Positions 1 through 18,835 are shown, counted from the stretch's first letter. The stretch is 64,000 bases of DNA from Adiantum capillus-veneris (GCA_014529385.2 CM043942.1:36052469-36116468); one strand, 5' to 3'. Made by a program: numbers and translations. The notes: a model not told the origin generated them from the letters alone.

Positions 1-1005
1 CTGTGCCGAAGAAGAAGAATGACGAGGAGAAGCAGGGAGTAAGGGGGTGGTGGAAACTTGAGAGGAAGCAGGAGAGGTAACACTGGGGGCTGCATGCGTT
101 GTTGGTTGCTGACGAGGACGGAAGGAATGGTTACGACCCACTGTCTGCCATGCTGCCTCAGTGGGAGCTGAAGCGGAGGGAGGAACATGGAGGGTCGGAG
201 CTCGAGGAGCACGTGTAGGCTGCTGAGGTGCTCGAGGAGTAGTAGGAGGAACGGGTTGTTGACGTTGACCACGTGGCTGAGCATGAGTGCCACGAGCCGG
301 CTGTTGTTGCCGCCGATGGCGTGGCAGGGTCGGGCAATCTCGTGCCAAGTGTCCCATCTCGTGACAGCGTAAGCACTGTCCTAGGCGGCCAGTGACTACC
401 TTTTGGAGAGAGTAGTCTCGATCGCGCACAGCCACAGTAACTGTATCTGGTAATGAAGTATCCCCAAACACCAAGACCTGAATGCGAGGTGGGCCAGATG
501 AGAAGATGCAGGATCCTGGAACTACTGTGCCAAAATGAGCAGCAATCATCTGGAGGAGATGCTCATCAATAAAATGGAGAGGCGTATCCGGGAAGGAGAG
601 CGTCAGAGGGAATGTGGGAATAAGGTGTCGACTGTCAAACTCCTCAGTAGTAAACTCGGGATACCACCTCGTCAAGTATATCATCCTGCGATTAGAGAGT
701 ATCGGAGAGAGAGCCAGGAGAGCTGAGGTAGTGGCGGGATCTGAAAGACTTACCATGAATATGCCCCTGCCAAGGAATGTAAGCTCCGAGATCCGTCCCT
801 GAGTAGTGCCCAATGCACTCTGACACCAATCACCTATAGAAGATCGAGGTGGAGACTGTCCAATCATCCGGCCAACCAAGGCATGCTGAGCCAAGTGTTG
901 TACTTTGGAGTCAATGCGTGTCAACAGGACGCCAGTGCAGTCCACGCGACAGGCAAGTGGTGATTGAGCGCCATGTGTAGCACTCGAGACAGGCAAAGCC
1001 GCCAT
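1..1005 (-). CDS. LINE-A copy 3 ORF1 protein, RNA-binding, C-terminus off window
   Basis: This is the first ORF of a plant L1-type LINE, expected to be a nucleic-acid-binding partner of the element RNA. It starts at ATG 1005-1003, and I read 335 codons without a stop to the window edge. A CCHC zinc knuckle (CLRCHEMGHLARDCP) starts near residue 211 with all four metal ligands present. A Pro/Gln/Ser-rich tail follows. The part before the knuckle resembles the N-terminal domain usual in plant L1 ORF1 proteins. The homologous ORF at 21.6-22.9 kb has lost its start and carries a stop in the knuckle; this copy has neither defect. It is therefore the best-preserved LINE-A reading frame here and may belong to an intact element to the left. 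Confidence 0.8.
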   Translation of the reverse strand, partial: MAALPVSSATHGAQSPLACRVDCTGVLLTRIDSKVQHLAQHALVGRMIGQSPPRSSIGDWCQSALGTTQGRISELTFLGRGIFMVSLSDPATTSALLALSPILSNRRMIYLTRWYPEFTTEEFDSRHLIPTFPLTLSFPDTPLHFIDEHLLQMIAAHFGTVVPGSCIFSSGPPRIQVLVFGDTSLPDTVTVAVRDRDYSLQKVVTGRLGQCLRCHEMGHLARDCPTLPRHRRQQQPARGTHAQPRGQRQQPVPPTTPRAPQQPTRAPRAPTLHVPPSASAPTEAAWQTVGRNHSFRPRQQPTTHAAPSVTSPASSQVSTTPLLPASPRHSSSSAQ

Positions 1006-1060
1006 GAAGAATGGGCGAGACAGGCAAACGGTAAAAGCAAGACCCGAAGTGAAGCTTGGA
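1..1060 (-). mobile_element. LINE-A copy 3, 5' part (L1-type non-LTR retrotransposon)
   Basis: The reverse complement matches 21593-22660 almost base for base. The 5' terminus, reading TCCAAG on the element strand, lies at 1060. It is the same first base as in copy 2, where it directly follows a GA tract. Here it is followed on the plus strand by a degenerate CT stretch at 1061-1075. The rest of the element (ORF1 end, ORF2) must lie left of the window. Confidence 0.8.
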
Positions 1061-1075
1061 CTCTTTCGCTCTCTC

Positions 1076-1296
1076 ATGATTGTATTTACCCCAGCATATA
1101 GGACTGCATCTCTCTCCCAGTTTTTGGAGCTCCACCCCCACCCTCTTTGTATCACCTCCCCCCAGACATTACGCAAGATAGTTTACTTTTACTTTTGTAC
1201 CCTTTTATCCTTTATGGATACACAGAGGATACCCACCTCATGTACTTTGATTTGTCTCATAGGCCGATTTCGGCCTCTTTATAGACGTTAAAAAAT
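1076..1296 (+). mobile_element. LINE-B-related 3' end fragment
   Basis: The last 60 or so bases (about 1250-1312) align with the 3' ends of the LINE-B copies at 6431 and 35005, read on their sense strand. They share CTCATAGG, a GACGTTAA block and then short TTTC units running into TC. It lies between a degenerate CT stretch (1061-1075) and a long CT tract, so it looks like a heavily 5'-truncated insertion into a TC repeat. No coding capacity is visible. Confidence 0.55.
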
Positions 1297-1311
1297 CTTT
1301 CTTTCTTTCTT

Positions 1312-1380
<69 letters not shown>
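1297..1380. repeat. (TTTC)n then (CT)n microsatellite
   Basis: Four TTTC units pass directly into about 70 bp of CT with one TATC interruption. It forms the tail of the LINE-B-like 3' end on its left. Confidence 0.95.
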
Positions 1381-1382
<2 letters not shown>

Positions 1383-1412
1383 CAGGCAGTAGAAAGATGC
1401 GAGTAGAGCACA

Positions 1413-1571
1413 ATTAGGGATTCTCACAGTTAGGGTTTCGGGCAGTTAGGGTTTTCGGGCTGTTAGGGTTTCGCAGCGTTCATTTTTCAGGCTGTTAGGG
1501 TTTCGCACGGCAGCAGCAGGTACGCGTAGGCTGCAGAAGGTACGCACAGGCTGCTGTCGTCTTTTAGGGTT
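1413..1571 (+). repeat. Degenerate telomere-like minisatellite (TTAGGGTTT)
   Basis: Four perfect TTAGGGTTT motifs start at 1430, 1446, 1463 and 1495, a spacing of 16, 17 and 32 bases. Partial copies lie at about 1413 and 1562. The spacer reads roughly C-G-G-G-C-A/T-G, so this is a 16-bp minisatellite rather than a true TTTAGGG telomere array. The motif is also the plant telo-box in reverse complement. It lies just upstream of the truncated start of LINE-A copy 1. Confidence 0.7.
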
Positions 1572-1605
1572 AGCGATGCAGCGCAGACAGGCAGGTACAC
1601 ACAGG

Positions 1606-9130
<7,525 letters not shown>

Positions 9131-10526
9131 TGTGCACCAATGGGCTTAAAAGACCCTAAGGTTCAGCCCATTAAGACTTCCGAAATGCTAAGGTTCCAAA
9201 ATTCAAAGACCGTGTCCAAAGGTCAAAGCTTAGGAAATTTGGATGCTTTGTGTGTGTCACAAAAAGTTTTCACAAGTCCCTACATAGGAGGGGGCGAGCC
9301 TTGCAAGTAGGGGATGAGAGAGAAACTCACACACACACACACACTCACAAGCTTCATTTGTACTCAAGGGGAAAGAGGGACACATGTCAGCTCCCTAGCC
9401 CAGATGCCCACAAGGTGTACTCAAATCCTATTGGATGGCCTTGGAGGTGGACCAATGAGAATTAGGCTAGAGTAAATCTAGTTTAATTATTTAAAAACAC
9501 TTAATAAAAGAACCAAGAGGAATTAAGCTCTCTAGAAGACTATTGGACAGTCTCCCAAGGGGACCAATGAGCATTCAACAACCCAATGGCTTGCTTGATT
9601 CTTATTGGCCAGGAGGCAAAGGGGTCCAATGAGAGTTTAGTTGAATTAAATAATTACCTAAAGCTCTCACAAAAGGGGAAAGGGGGACACATGTCAGAAG
9701 GCTATCACTTATGCTACTTAAATTCCATTGGCTGAGGCTGGGGAGGTCCAATAGGGTTGTAGCATGAGTAATTAGCAAGGGGGGTCGACCAAGAGAGGGA
9801 GGGGGCTGAATTTTGCAAGGCATTATCACACACACACTCACACAATCTCATGTGTGAAGCAAAGAAGACTCTCTCTCTCCTTCTCAAGCTTTCATGGAAA
9901 GCTTACCACCTACTCCAAGCTTGTGAGAAGGGAGGCCTACACCAACAGCTCTTGGCTTTGTGATGCAAATCCGACCAAGAGCCAAGCTCTACCATGCTAA
10001 TTACTAAGCTAAGCTATGCTAATATGAGGATTATGTGAGGAGATGTACATCTTTCTCGTAAGAATACTCCTTCTTCCTCTCAATCTACTCTTATACCCCG
10101 CTAGCTCTCACCGTCTTCGAAGGTGTGTGAGGTCTTGGGTCTGAGACCGTGAGGGAATTGATGTTGTGTTTGTTAAGTGTTTTGCTTAGGGCAATGAAGT
10201 TTCCATCTTCATTGCACTAGCTAGTATTGAAGGAACACAAAGAATTGTATTGTAAAATGTCTCTCTTGATGGGAGAAACCATAATACAAAGCCTTTTGGA
10301 GGGGGGACGGGCTCCATGCAAATCCAGTCCTCAACTGTTGTCAATTGCTTAATTTCTCTCTCTTTTGAAGTATTGTTCATGTTATCTAACTAGGTGTTAT
10401 ACTCTTTGTTGCTCTCTCCATCCAAGCACTCTTGTTAATCTCATTAGGAATCTATTCTAATGAAATGCTCACTATGTTCATGCTATTTTCCGCTACACAC
10501 AAGTTACTAGGCCATTAAATACTACA
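9131..10526 (+). repeat. LTR of gypsy element G (5' LTR)
   Basis: The right edge is firm: it ends in TACA one base before the initiator-Met primer-binding site. The left edge is the TG of TGTGCACC, exactly where LINE-B homology stops, giving about 1.4 kb. It contains many CCAAT motifs in both orientations and a diverged internal duplication: a block with GGGACACATGTCAG recurs about 300 bp apart near 9378 and 9680. No matching 3' LTR is present in the window. Confidence 0.6.
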
Positions 10527-10527
10527 T

Positions 10528-10539
10528 TGGTATCAGAGC
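10528..10539 (+). other. Primer-binding site of gypsy G (initiator-Met tRNA)
   Basis: TGGTATCAGAGC is complementary to the 3' end of plant initiator tRNA-Met, the commonest plant LTR-retrotransposon primer. It fixes the right end of the 5' LTR. Confidence 0.9.
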
Positions 10540-10943
10540 ACAAGGTTTCTCTTTTCTTGCTCAAGAAGGGAGGTTCTCAAGCTAGCTATAAATGGTTGGT
10601 ACTATTAATTGCATGTGAGTAAGTAGAATAGGGATTTTTCAGCCTTGCAGTGTGTCTGCCTTTGTGCAGTTTACGGGGCATCACCGTCGAGAGCTATGGT
10701 CTTAATAGTGGAGTCCTACGGGGCTTGTCTACGGCTTAACCACTATTGAGCTATTAGAAGCTTGACAGGAGCCGGTGCTGTTTTGGTGTTGAACGACCCT
10801 CTCTTCTATTCCTTGCAATTAATGGTATTCGAGCCACGAGTATAGTAGCTTGAGTGCTTTTTTTAAAGGGGTAAAGAGGAGTAGCAACTAGGGCTTGAAG
10901 TGCCAAAGTACACCTAAAAAGTTTACACCTAAAAGTTGTTAGA

Positions 10944-12470
10944 ATGGCTGACAATAGTAAAGAGAGTGAAATTAACGTTGATAACTTTGATTTTGCTAAT
11001 GAGCAAGCTACTAATGATGCCCCGATGCTTGTTAACTATCTTGTTTCTAGGCTTCAACAAGCCATGGGCAATCCATCCCTTTAAAGTGAAGTGCAACGGC
11101 AGCTTCGTGCTCATGGGATTCTTCAAGTTCCCCACCATGACGAGAGAACACCTAGTAAGTCTCCTTGCGAGACTTCCAAAAGAGGTCTCTCTCCGATTCG
11201 GGAAGAAGAAGAGGATGCCTATGAAGGGCTCAGAAATTGCTCCTTGATGACGCATCTCCTTCTCAAAGGAGAACTCAAGAGCCTCCACCGAAGGAATGAG
11301 AAAGAAGTGAGTCTCCCGTCACCTCGGTGGAGATGGCTCCACGAAGACGGCGGGCTAAATGCTCTTCATCGCCTCCAAAACGAAGAAGACCATCGCATAC
11401 TTCTCCACACCATACTTTAAAGAGAGATGAAAAAAAGCAAGAGAAGAAAAAGGCGAGAAAGAGGACACCCTCTTCTCCATCTTCTTCATCCTCTTCCTCT
11501 TATGAAAGTGATGGTGAAGACAACGAAAATCAAGGCAAGAAAAAGGCGAGAAAGAGGTCACCCTCTTCTCCATCTTCCTCAAATTCTTCATCTTCTGAAG
11601 AAAGTGATGGTGCAACCTTCGAACCATCAAAAAGAATAGGCCATAGGAAATCCTATGCCGCGTGGAAGAGGTCATCCAAGCTCAAGACGTTCAAAGAGGG
11701 AGGGAAGAGCAGCTCTTTTCTTACCTACGATGGCGCTTTTGGTGCTACGGACAAAGTCTTGGCTTTTATCCAACAATTCGATGCGGCGTTTGGAGATGAG
11801 GGCTTCACGGAATCCTCTAAGCTAGGCCATGTAGCTATGCACTCTCAAAAGTTCGCCAGGCAATGGTGGTCTAGCCTACGGGCCAACGGTGAAGCTCCAC
11901 GAACATGGAAAGCTTTAAGAGCTTCCATTATGAAGCAGTTTTTGGCCACCTATGCCAAAGACAAAGTACTCACCGAATGGCGAAGCTTGAAGCTCTTTCC
12001 CTACGAATCCATTCACAAATATGTAGACAAGTTTTGGGATTTACAACTCAAAGCTATTGTCTTCAAGAAGTTGGATTTTGTATAGCGAAAGCAACAATTT
12101 TGTGCGGGCTTAACTGAAGAAATGGCGGAGTATGTCAACTCCCAAAGGCCACGCCGCCATATCGGCGGTTATACACCATAGTATGGTGGCCTCTCGAATC
12201 AATTTCCAAAGGGGGCTAAAAGAAATTCTAAGCCCACGGAAAACAAGGGTTCCAATGAGCCTAAGGGGAAGAACAATGTCCAAAAGTCTCCTAAGGGCAA
12301 CTCCAACAAAGCTAAAGAGAAGGGAGTTTATAAAGGCAAAAATAAAGTCTCTCCTAAAGAGCTTGAACGTTATCGCAAGGATAATCGCTGCTTCAAGTGC
12401 GGTGAGCAAGGGCATGCGTACCGCGCTTATCCCGAAAGAACACCCGCCATGAACCTCCTAGAGCTACCTT
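10944..12470 (+). pseudogene. Gypsy G gag (capsid-like domain and zinc knuckle), frameshifted
   Basis: The likely start is ATG 10944 (MADNSKESE), with an in-frame TAA near 11080 and a frame change near 11300. A basic and serine-rich linker with two KKKARKR repeats follows. The 11327-12085 segment then shows a retrotransposon gag core (FIQQFDAAFGDEGF, ARQWWSSLRANGE, FLATYAKDKVLTEWRSL). A stop near 12085 and another shift lead to a zinc knuckle near 12392 (CFKCGEQGHAYRAYP), whose last cysteine is tyrosine. The protein would have formed the virus-like particle core; it is now dead. Confidence 0.75.
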
Positions 12471-13660
12471 GGTCGAACTCGAAGAGGAGGAAATTTGCCA
12501 CAAAGGATCTCCTCTATGTCATGGTTGGGGAAAGGTAAGAGAACATGATGCTTTTATTCTCTTTGACCTTGGTTCTATTCACAATTTTATATCTAGAGAG
12601 TTGGCCACCAAGCTAGGCATACAAGCCTACAAGATGGGAGATGTCCTACCCGCAGAAGGTGTTTTCAAGGGGCAAGAAGCTTCAGTCACTCCCTTGATCG
12701 GGAAATTGAGGCTCCATGTCCAAAGGTATGTGGACAAAGAGGACTTCTTTATCTCTCCTCTCAAGCATGAGAATGTAATCCTAGGGGCACCATGGTTTGA
12801 TCGCATGGCTGCCAATGTTAAATTCCCTGAAAGGAGAATCTCCTTTAAGTTCAGGGAAAAAGATATATATATATAGATGCTAAGGAAATGGGTAACACTA
12901 TACCCATTGTACATACACAAGCTTTCAACAAGTCAATAAAGAGCTCTATTTCCGTGTACATGATTTTTGTTAAAGATTCTCAAAATTAACCTAATGTTTT
13001 AGCAAAAGAAAATATACACAATCAAAAGGATTTAGAGTTATCCAATTTTCTGAAGGGGTTTCAAGATGTCTTTATTGACGACATCCCTTGTGAGCTACCT
13101 CCTAAACGAGGCAATGATCACCATGCAATTGAACTTCTTCCAGGAAGTTCACCGCCTCACAAACCTCCTTAAAGAGTTTCTCAAGCTCAACAAGAGGAGA
13201 TTATGTGGCAAGTGCATGAGTTAGTTGAGAAGGGCATGGTTAGGCCTAGCTCATCTGCATTTTGTTCTCCTGTGCTACTAGTGCAAAAGAAAGACGACAT
13301 ATATCGTATGTGTGTCGACTATAGAGCACTAAATAGGATCACTATCAAGAATAGGTTTCTCGTTCCACGGGTAGGAGACCTATTTGATAAGCTAGAAGGG
13401 TCCACCTACTTCAGTAGGATTGACCTAAAAAGTGGCTATCATCAATTAAGGATAGTTGATCAAGACATTGTAAAGACCGCATTTCGCACTACGTTTGGTC
13501 TTTACGAATACATTTTCATGCCTTTTGGCTTGACCAATGTACTAGCCACATTCAACCGCTTGATGGAGAAGCTATTCAGGCCTCACCGAACCTTTATTGG
13601 AGTGTTCTTTGATGATATCATCGTCTACTCTAATTCAATAGACGAACACAAGCCCCCCCC
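12469..13660 (+). pseudogene. Gypsy G protease and partial reverse transcriptase
   Basis: The first part (12469-12876) has an aspartic-protease-like region in which the usual D-S/T-G is D-L-G-S (FDLGSIHNFISRELA). A gap with stops follows. The reverse transcriptase at 13203-13650 is nearly canonical: CVDYRALNRITIKN, SRIDLKSGYHQLRI, MPFGLTN and FFDDIIVYS as the YXDD equivalent. It breaks off just after the catalytic box in a run of C followed by CT. RNase H, integrase and the 3' LTR are absent, so G lost its 3' half. Confidence 0.75.
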
Positions 13661-13769
13661 CCCCCTCTTCTCTCTCTCATGCAATTAAGGTGGTATGGAT
13701 TCTTTGATCGACTCTCAAAACTTGTGGAACAAGGTCAGATTCAATCGATACAACCAATGGATCACCTGT
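13655..13769 (+). other. Poly-C/CT run and unassigned flank of H1
   Basis: A C14-like run and short CT repeat truncate the gypsy G reverse transcriptase. The following 80 bases are unassigned. They continue at 20108 once H1 and one copy of its CCTGT target duplication are removed. No gene is visible. Confidence 0.5.
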
Positions 13770-15012
13770 TGTAAGGTGCAGCGGAATGAATGTTTGCGCT
13801 TTGCTCAAGATGAGTGCTCCAAACTGTGCTCAAGGTTCCTTTTGATTCTTATGGAAGGGAGAGCCTTCCGTTCTTAATGAGAGAATGCTATGATCACAAA
13901 CAAAGTGAATGGACACTGTGCGTGCAAGTGTATGAGACTGAGAGATAGAGAGAGAAGAGAAATACGACACCAGTGACGTTGTAAAACCCTCCTCCGAAGG
14001 CCCCACTCTCGTCGACGAGAGTAGTCTACTTATGATTGCACAAAGTGGAACAAACTGAATGCATGTGACTGATTCAAGTGTAGGCTATGTCGACGACGAC
14101 GACGGGGATGACGAGGCCGACACTAGGGCTGAAATTTGCAATCTTTCTACTGCTGTCCAAAAACGCTATGGACTGAAATCTGCGACTAGTCCAAAAACGC
14201 TGATTTGGGGGTTCCTTGATGCTGAAAATTTGCAGTTTAATGGCTGAAAACTGAGGTCTTTCTGGGGCTGAAGCTGCTACTTCTTCATGGGTTGAATCTG
14301 CTACCTTTAGGGGCTGAATCTGCTACTGTTGTAGGGTTGGTACTTGCAGGTTTTCCATGCTGAAAAACGCTGCTGATGCAGGTCAAAAACGCTAGCTAGC
14401 TGGTTTCCCAAAAACGCTAGCTTGCTGCCTGAATCTTTTGGCGATCCCTGCTGATGCAAAACGCTAGGCAAGGGGTTACTGATGTGGTGATGCTGATGCA
14501 AAACGCTGGTGTCTGTTCTTGCTGGCGATGGTGTAGATGTTGAACACGCCAGAGAATATTTGATGCAGAAAACGCTAGCATGGGGGTTCTTACTTGGAGG
14601 GAGTACCGCCAAGGGTCTTGTTGAGAAGCTCCTGCTGAGCTTGGCTCTTGTTGCCTCTTCTGCCATTTTGTGCTAACTTTGGTTTGCTTATATATTTTCT
14701 TAGCAAAATTGCCCTACCTACTTTTATTGGAAAGTCACTTAAATTAATAAATGCCAAAAATAGGTAAAATAGGCTAAATGCATTGGAAAAATCCCCTAAC
14801 TGATTCTAATGGATTCTGATGCGAATACTGATGATCATGCTGTGTGCAACCAGAGGATATGCATCTATACTAAGTGATTGGGCATGCACGGTCTACGAAT
14901 AGACTCACAAAAAGTGCCAGATCACTTGTAATCCAGACTGACTGGACTGACGGAACCCTGGTCATGCTGTAGCTTGTCCATGGACACATAGGGTTGGATG
15001 TGTCACGTGACA
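13770..15012 (-). repeat. H1 3' LTR
   Basis: It begins on the element strand with the 12-bp palindrome TGTCACGTGACA (15001-15012) and ends TAACA-like at 13770. Many AAAACGCT/AGCGTTTT motifs are scattered over about 14150-14600. It matches 18849-20107 along its whole length, with scattered substitutions and small indels. Confidence 0.88.
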
Positions 15013-15026
15013 TCTCTTCCTTTTGA
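15013..15026 (-). other. H1 polypurine tract
   Basis: On the element strand AAAAGGAAGAGA lies immediately before the 3' LTR. H2 has AAAAGGAGGGGA at the same place. It is the expected plus-strand primer. Confidence 0.7.
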
Positions 15027-15126
15027 AAGTGAGGTACTGGTACCGAACTGTATGGCGTCGAGGGAGATCGCGAATAGCATCCGGGATCCTGGAAGGGACT
15101 CTTCGCCGGTCCACTCTGAGGTGTGG

Positions 15127-17144
15127 TGTTGCTAAATTGGCTTTATCTTACAGAAAAATAATTCTAAATGAATTATTGGATTTATAAGTGAGAGGGTTTT
15201 CTCGCTTGGAATACCAAGGAAAAATAATTCTAAATGAATTATTGGAATTTTAAGTGAGAGGGCTTTTCTCACTGGAGACATCCGAGTACAGAGTATTCCT
15301 AGTGCGTCATTTAAAGTAATGACGGGAACATTGAGAACGGGAATATCTGTAAGGCCACCAGGAACGGGTACTTTTGATGCGTCACATCGGATGGGTGATA
15401 GGGAGGATCGGAAAGAAGTATCCGACCATCCAGGAACGGACATCTTTGATGCGTCATAGGATGGGTGACATAGAGCATCGTGAAGGAGATTGTACCGTAA
15501 GTTCGGTAGGAAAGGACTAGGTAATGGGTATTCCTGATGCATCACAAGGTGGGTGACCGGTGCATCGGAAAGGGAATATCCATAGTCGAGAGGAAATTCC
15601 GAACTGTGTTAGAATTGTGCATAAGGAAAAAGCAAGCACTTGAATGAAGATGGGTTCAGAGGAAACTTTGAGGAAAAACAGATGCTTTTTGAGAAAGCGG
15701 GATTGCCTTTCGGGAAAGCAAATGCTTTCTCGCGAGGAAGTCTATGTCTGCATTGCAACTGTGCATGTGATTGCATCCAGGCACGCCTGGGAAGTGCTGT
15801 GAAAGCATTGTTTTTAACTTATAAGGTTTTATTCAGTTTTTGGACAGATTCATACCATTTTAAAGGTGACCGACCGCCCACTTAATTAGTGGGCAGCCAT
15901 CTGATAAATAAGGCAACAGTTAAGCCAACGTTTTCTCTCTCTCTCTTTTTCTGGCAGAGCAGCGAAAAAAAAAACGATTTTTTTTTTTGAAAAAAAAAAA
16001 AAAACGTCCACGATCTCTACATGAGCAGCTATTCGTGCCCGTGGCTAGGAGCTATAAAAGCATCACATGCCTTTACTCAGAGAGGAAGACCAATCTTTGC
16101 AAGGAGGAGATGTTGCTGCAGATTTCAGCCGTAAAGAAGACGTTGCAGGTGATGCCCATGGCTGTCCCAAGTGGCTGTCCCAAGTGTACCAGATGTCGCC
16201 AAGACCCAGTGCGCGAGTTCCCTCGCGAAGAAGTGCCTACGGAGCGTGTTTCCATCGCGACAAGCTGCTGTTTTTCTCTGATTTCAGCCCCTAAACGTCG
16301 TAGACGGGGCTGATTTATGAGAAGGAACCTAAGAATACACCTCTTTCGTGTGTAGGATTGGAAGAGAGTATTTTCTATGGAGAGATCTCTTTCGAGGAAT
16401 TGCTTTTCGAGAACGGAGTTGCGTTTCGAGCGTCGAGACTTTGAAGGTAACGATTTTCATGTTATGAACTCTGAGTATTTGTTTGCAGGTGTACTTCCTC
16501 TTAGTGAGGGAGTAGGAGCAGAGGAAGGTACGAGCCTCTGCAAGAGAAAAACGCTCTGAGGAACTAGAGCCAGATCAGCCTAGGGGTTTCGTACCCGAGT
16601 TTGGGAAGTAGATCCACGGATCAGAGAGAGGTAGTCTCTCAAGTTGCGATCCGGAAGTTGGGATTCCCAAGTAAGGACTTCGTGTCCGGGAAAGCATAGT
16701 TGTTCTGCGGGAAGAGGACTCTGGAAATAGAATTCTAAAAGAGAGTTGCAGGGATGTCATGCCCTGAGTCTGGAAGGTGAGATCCAGAGACGAGAACCTT
16801 GATTCTTGAGGAATTGGAATAAGGAACGGAAGTTCTTTGGAATAGGGTTTTGCCCTAGGAATCGGAAGCTGAGGCTTCCGGGAACCATCAAGTCTTATTC
16901 TAGAACGAACGTGGTAATACGTTCGGTTCAAGTGCTTGTATAGACTTCTCCTCAGTAATAAAGATACTATTACGGAGGGGGACCAGCCCATCTTCTGGTC
17001 CAGTACTGTGTCGATCTTCTCACTCTCTCTCTCTCTCTCTCTCTATCTATTTCTCTCTATATCCTCTGGCTTCATTAAAAAATAAGTGATAAAATCTATT
17101 TATCCGAATGTATTTTATATTGCTATGCGCTCCCGTTTGTGACA
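15127..17144 (+). mobile_element. K: probable solo LTR inside H1
   Basis: This 2.0-kb block interrupts the H1 internal region at a site that is continuous in H2. It begins TGTTGC, ends GTGACA and is flanked by a perfect 5-bp duplication TGTGG (15122-15126 and 17145-17149). It holds no convincing ORF. It contains a 60-bp direct duplication near 15162-15280, three or so diverged repeats with GATGCGTCA around 15360-15560, an A/T run near 15965-16005, a possible AATAAA near 16955 and a CT tract near 17022-17045. Orientation is uncertain. The class is inferred from termini and target duplication only. Confidence 0.65.
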
Positions 17145-18400
17145 TGTGGGTCGTGCGGTACTTGAACTTCGTAAAGGTCTGCAACGCTTGCTTCTTTGGG
17201 CCGCGTCGAAAGCGGCACAAAGTCTTCTGAGGCTCCTTCAATGCTTCAACTTCGTCGAGAGTCATGCTTCTTTCTTCTTCAAGAATCTCCATGGCTGAAA
17301 ATTCCTGAAACCATTTTCAACACAAAAACATGAACATACCCATTCCATGTAAAGTGACTGGAAAAGCTCGTCTTCTCTAAAGACTGTGCATGCAATGTAG
17401 ATGAACAAATAGACGGAGTGCTACACCGTTCACCACATACACGCAAACAATGAGATCGAATCTTTCTCTTATGATCTAAAGCAATCAACTATGGCAATTC
17501 ACAATGGAAATGCCCATGCCTGGTGCTCATACTTTCATGTGCTCTTTCTACAAATGTGTCATGCCAAGGAATGGACATGAAATGCGACTTCCTTGAATGC
17601 ATAATTTTCAGCTTTTCATGAACAATCCGCATACATCCGTGCTCATTCATGAGTGAAACGTGCTCAACGTACAATATGTTATGCCTATGAAAAGGGATCA
17701 CATAAAGACGCTGACTAAAATACAGGAAACGATCACGAATGAAACACTCGAACAATGCGTGCGTATCAATCATGCGAACACATAATACTTCGCATAATAC
17801 TTCCTGTGATGGTTCTTTGGACCTAGGCTCGAGAGCCAAGATCGGTTCTTCCCGAGGGGGTTCTTTGGACTTAGGCTCGAGAGCCAAAATCGGTTCCTCG
17901 TGATTTATCGAATCTGCAACGAGGTTAGCTTCGCTAGAAAAGGCATCAACTAACACATCATCCTTGTGAACAATCACATCTTCATGCAACTCATCATGCT
18001 TGTTTTTATCATCCAAATCATCATGTTGATCATTGTCAATTAAATCATCATGCTGCTCACAATCATGCAAATCCTGTGTGTCATGCTTCGGAGAAGAAGA
18101 GACTGAGAGAGTCTCCTTTTCCCGACTCTCTTGCATCTGTGCCTGAGCTTGAGAAACGAGTCACAAGAACTCTTTCATGTGTTGGTCGCTCTTTCGTTTG
18201 ACGGCGGCTGCAATTCTTTCTTGGTGTCTGCGCTCCATTTCTGCTTTTCTTTCTGCTCTTCTTTCTACATGTCTTGCTTCGCGTTCTAACTTCCTTTCCA
18301 TAAACATCTGGTCTAAAGCCTCCATAGGAGTTAGTGCTATTCTTGACGTAGATGGGGAAGGGGGAGGGTCGGAAAAACCTCCAGGTGATGACCATTCTGC
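17145..18400 (-). pseudogene. H-family ORF, copy H1 (unknown protein, decayed)
   Basis: This has the same architecture as the H2 ORF. From about 18395 it has an MVIT start, then a basic/coiled-coil part (out of frame here), then an Asp/His-rich stretch with HDDL and ND repeats (18100-17980), then a conserved C-terminal region. That region shares RMIDTHALFECFIRDR, NILYVEHVSLM and SHCLRVCGER, ending near 17150 with a basic CRFRRGPKKQALQTF. Compared with H2 it has a Gln-to-stop change after HCELP and further frameshifts, but the stop and frame breaks mostly differ between copies. The ancestral protein was therefore probably continuous at about 500 residues. I recognise no known domain. Confidence 0.6.
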
Positions 18401-18419
18401 AATCGTGGGTTCTTAAGTT

Positions 18420-18500
18420 CACGAGGAACTTGGGTTCTTGAGGTTCTTGGGTTCTTGGGTTCTTGAGGGTCTTGAGGTTCTTGAGATTTTCGTTCACTTG
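18420..18500 (-). repeat. CAAGAACC-type repeats in the H1 leader
   Basis: Between primer site and ORF the element strand is built of short CAAGAACC(T)/CAAGACC units. The same array occurs at 39578-39680 in H2. Confidence 0.6.
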
Positions 18501-18835
18501 CAAACCGTGTTTGAGAAGGATCTTCTCTTCACCCGAGTTCTACTCCTTTTTGCGGGCGCACCCCTTGGCGGCCTTGCGCTCACACCAAGGTTGCTTTTTC
18601 CCACCTCATGTCAATTGGCCGGCCCCTAGGTGCACGATCCGCTCTCAATGAGTGAAATGAGACACAAGGGGAGGTTGGACAAGCCCTTGTTTCTTGGGAT
18701 TCCTGTCACTCTTCAAAAACACGATTAGCAATCAACACGCCTAAGCGAACTTGGGTTCGTGCGATCGCAACAAGCAACAAATAATTCTTGTGATTCTTGT
18801 GGTTCTTTCCTTGAGTGATACAAAACACTGCCAAA

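Noticed and set aside
1413-1571. True interstitial telomere array
   Set aside because: Motifs are not contiguous TTTAGGG units but are spaced at 16 bp.
14000-14600. A CRISPR-like array in H LTRs (AAAACGCT motifs)
   Set aside because: Motifs are short, irregularly spaced and identical in position in all H LTRs of a eukaryotic retroelement.
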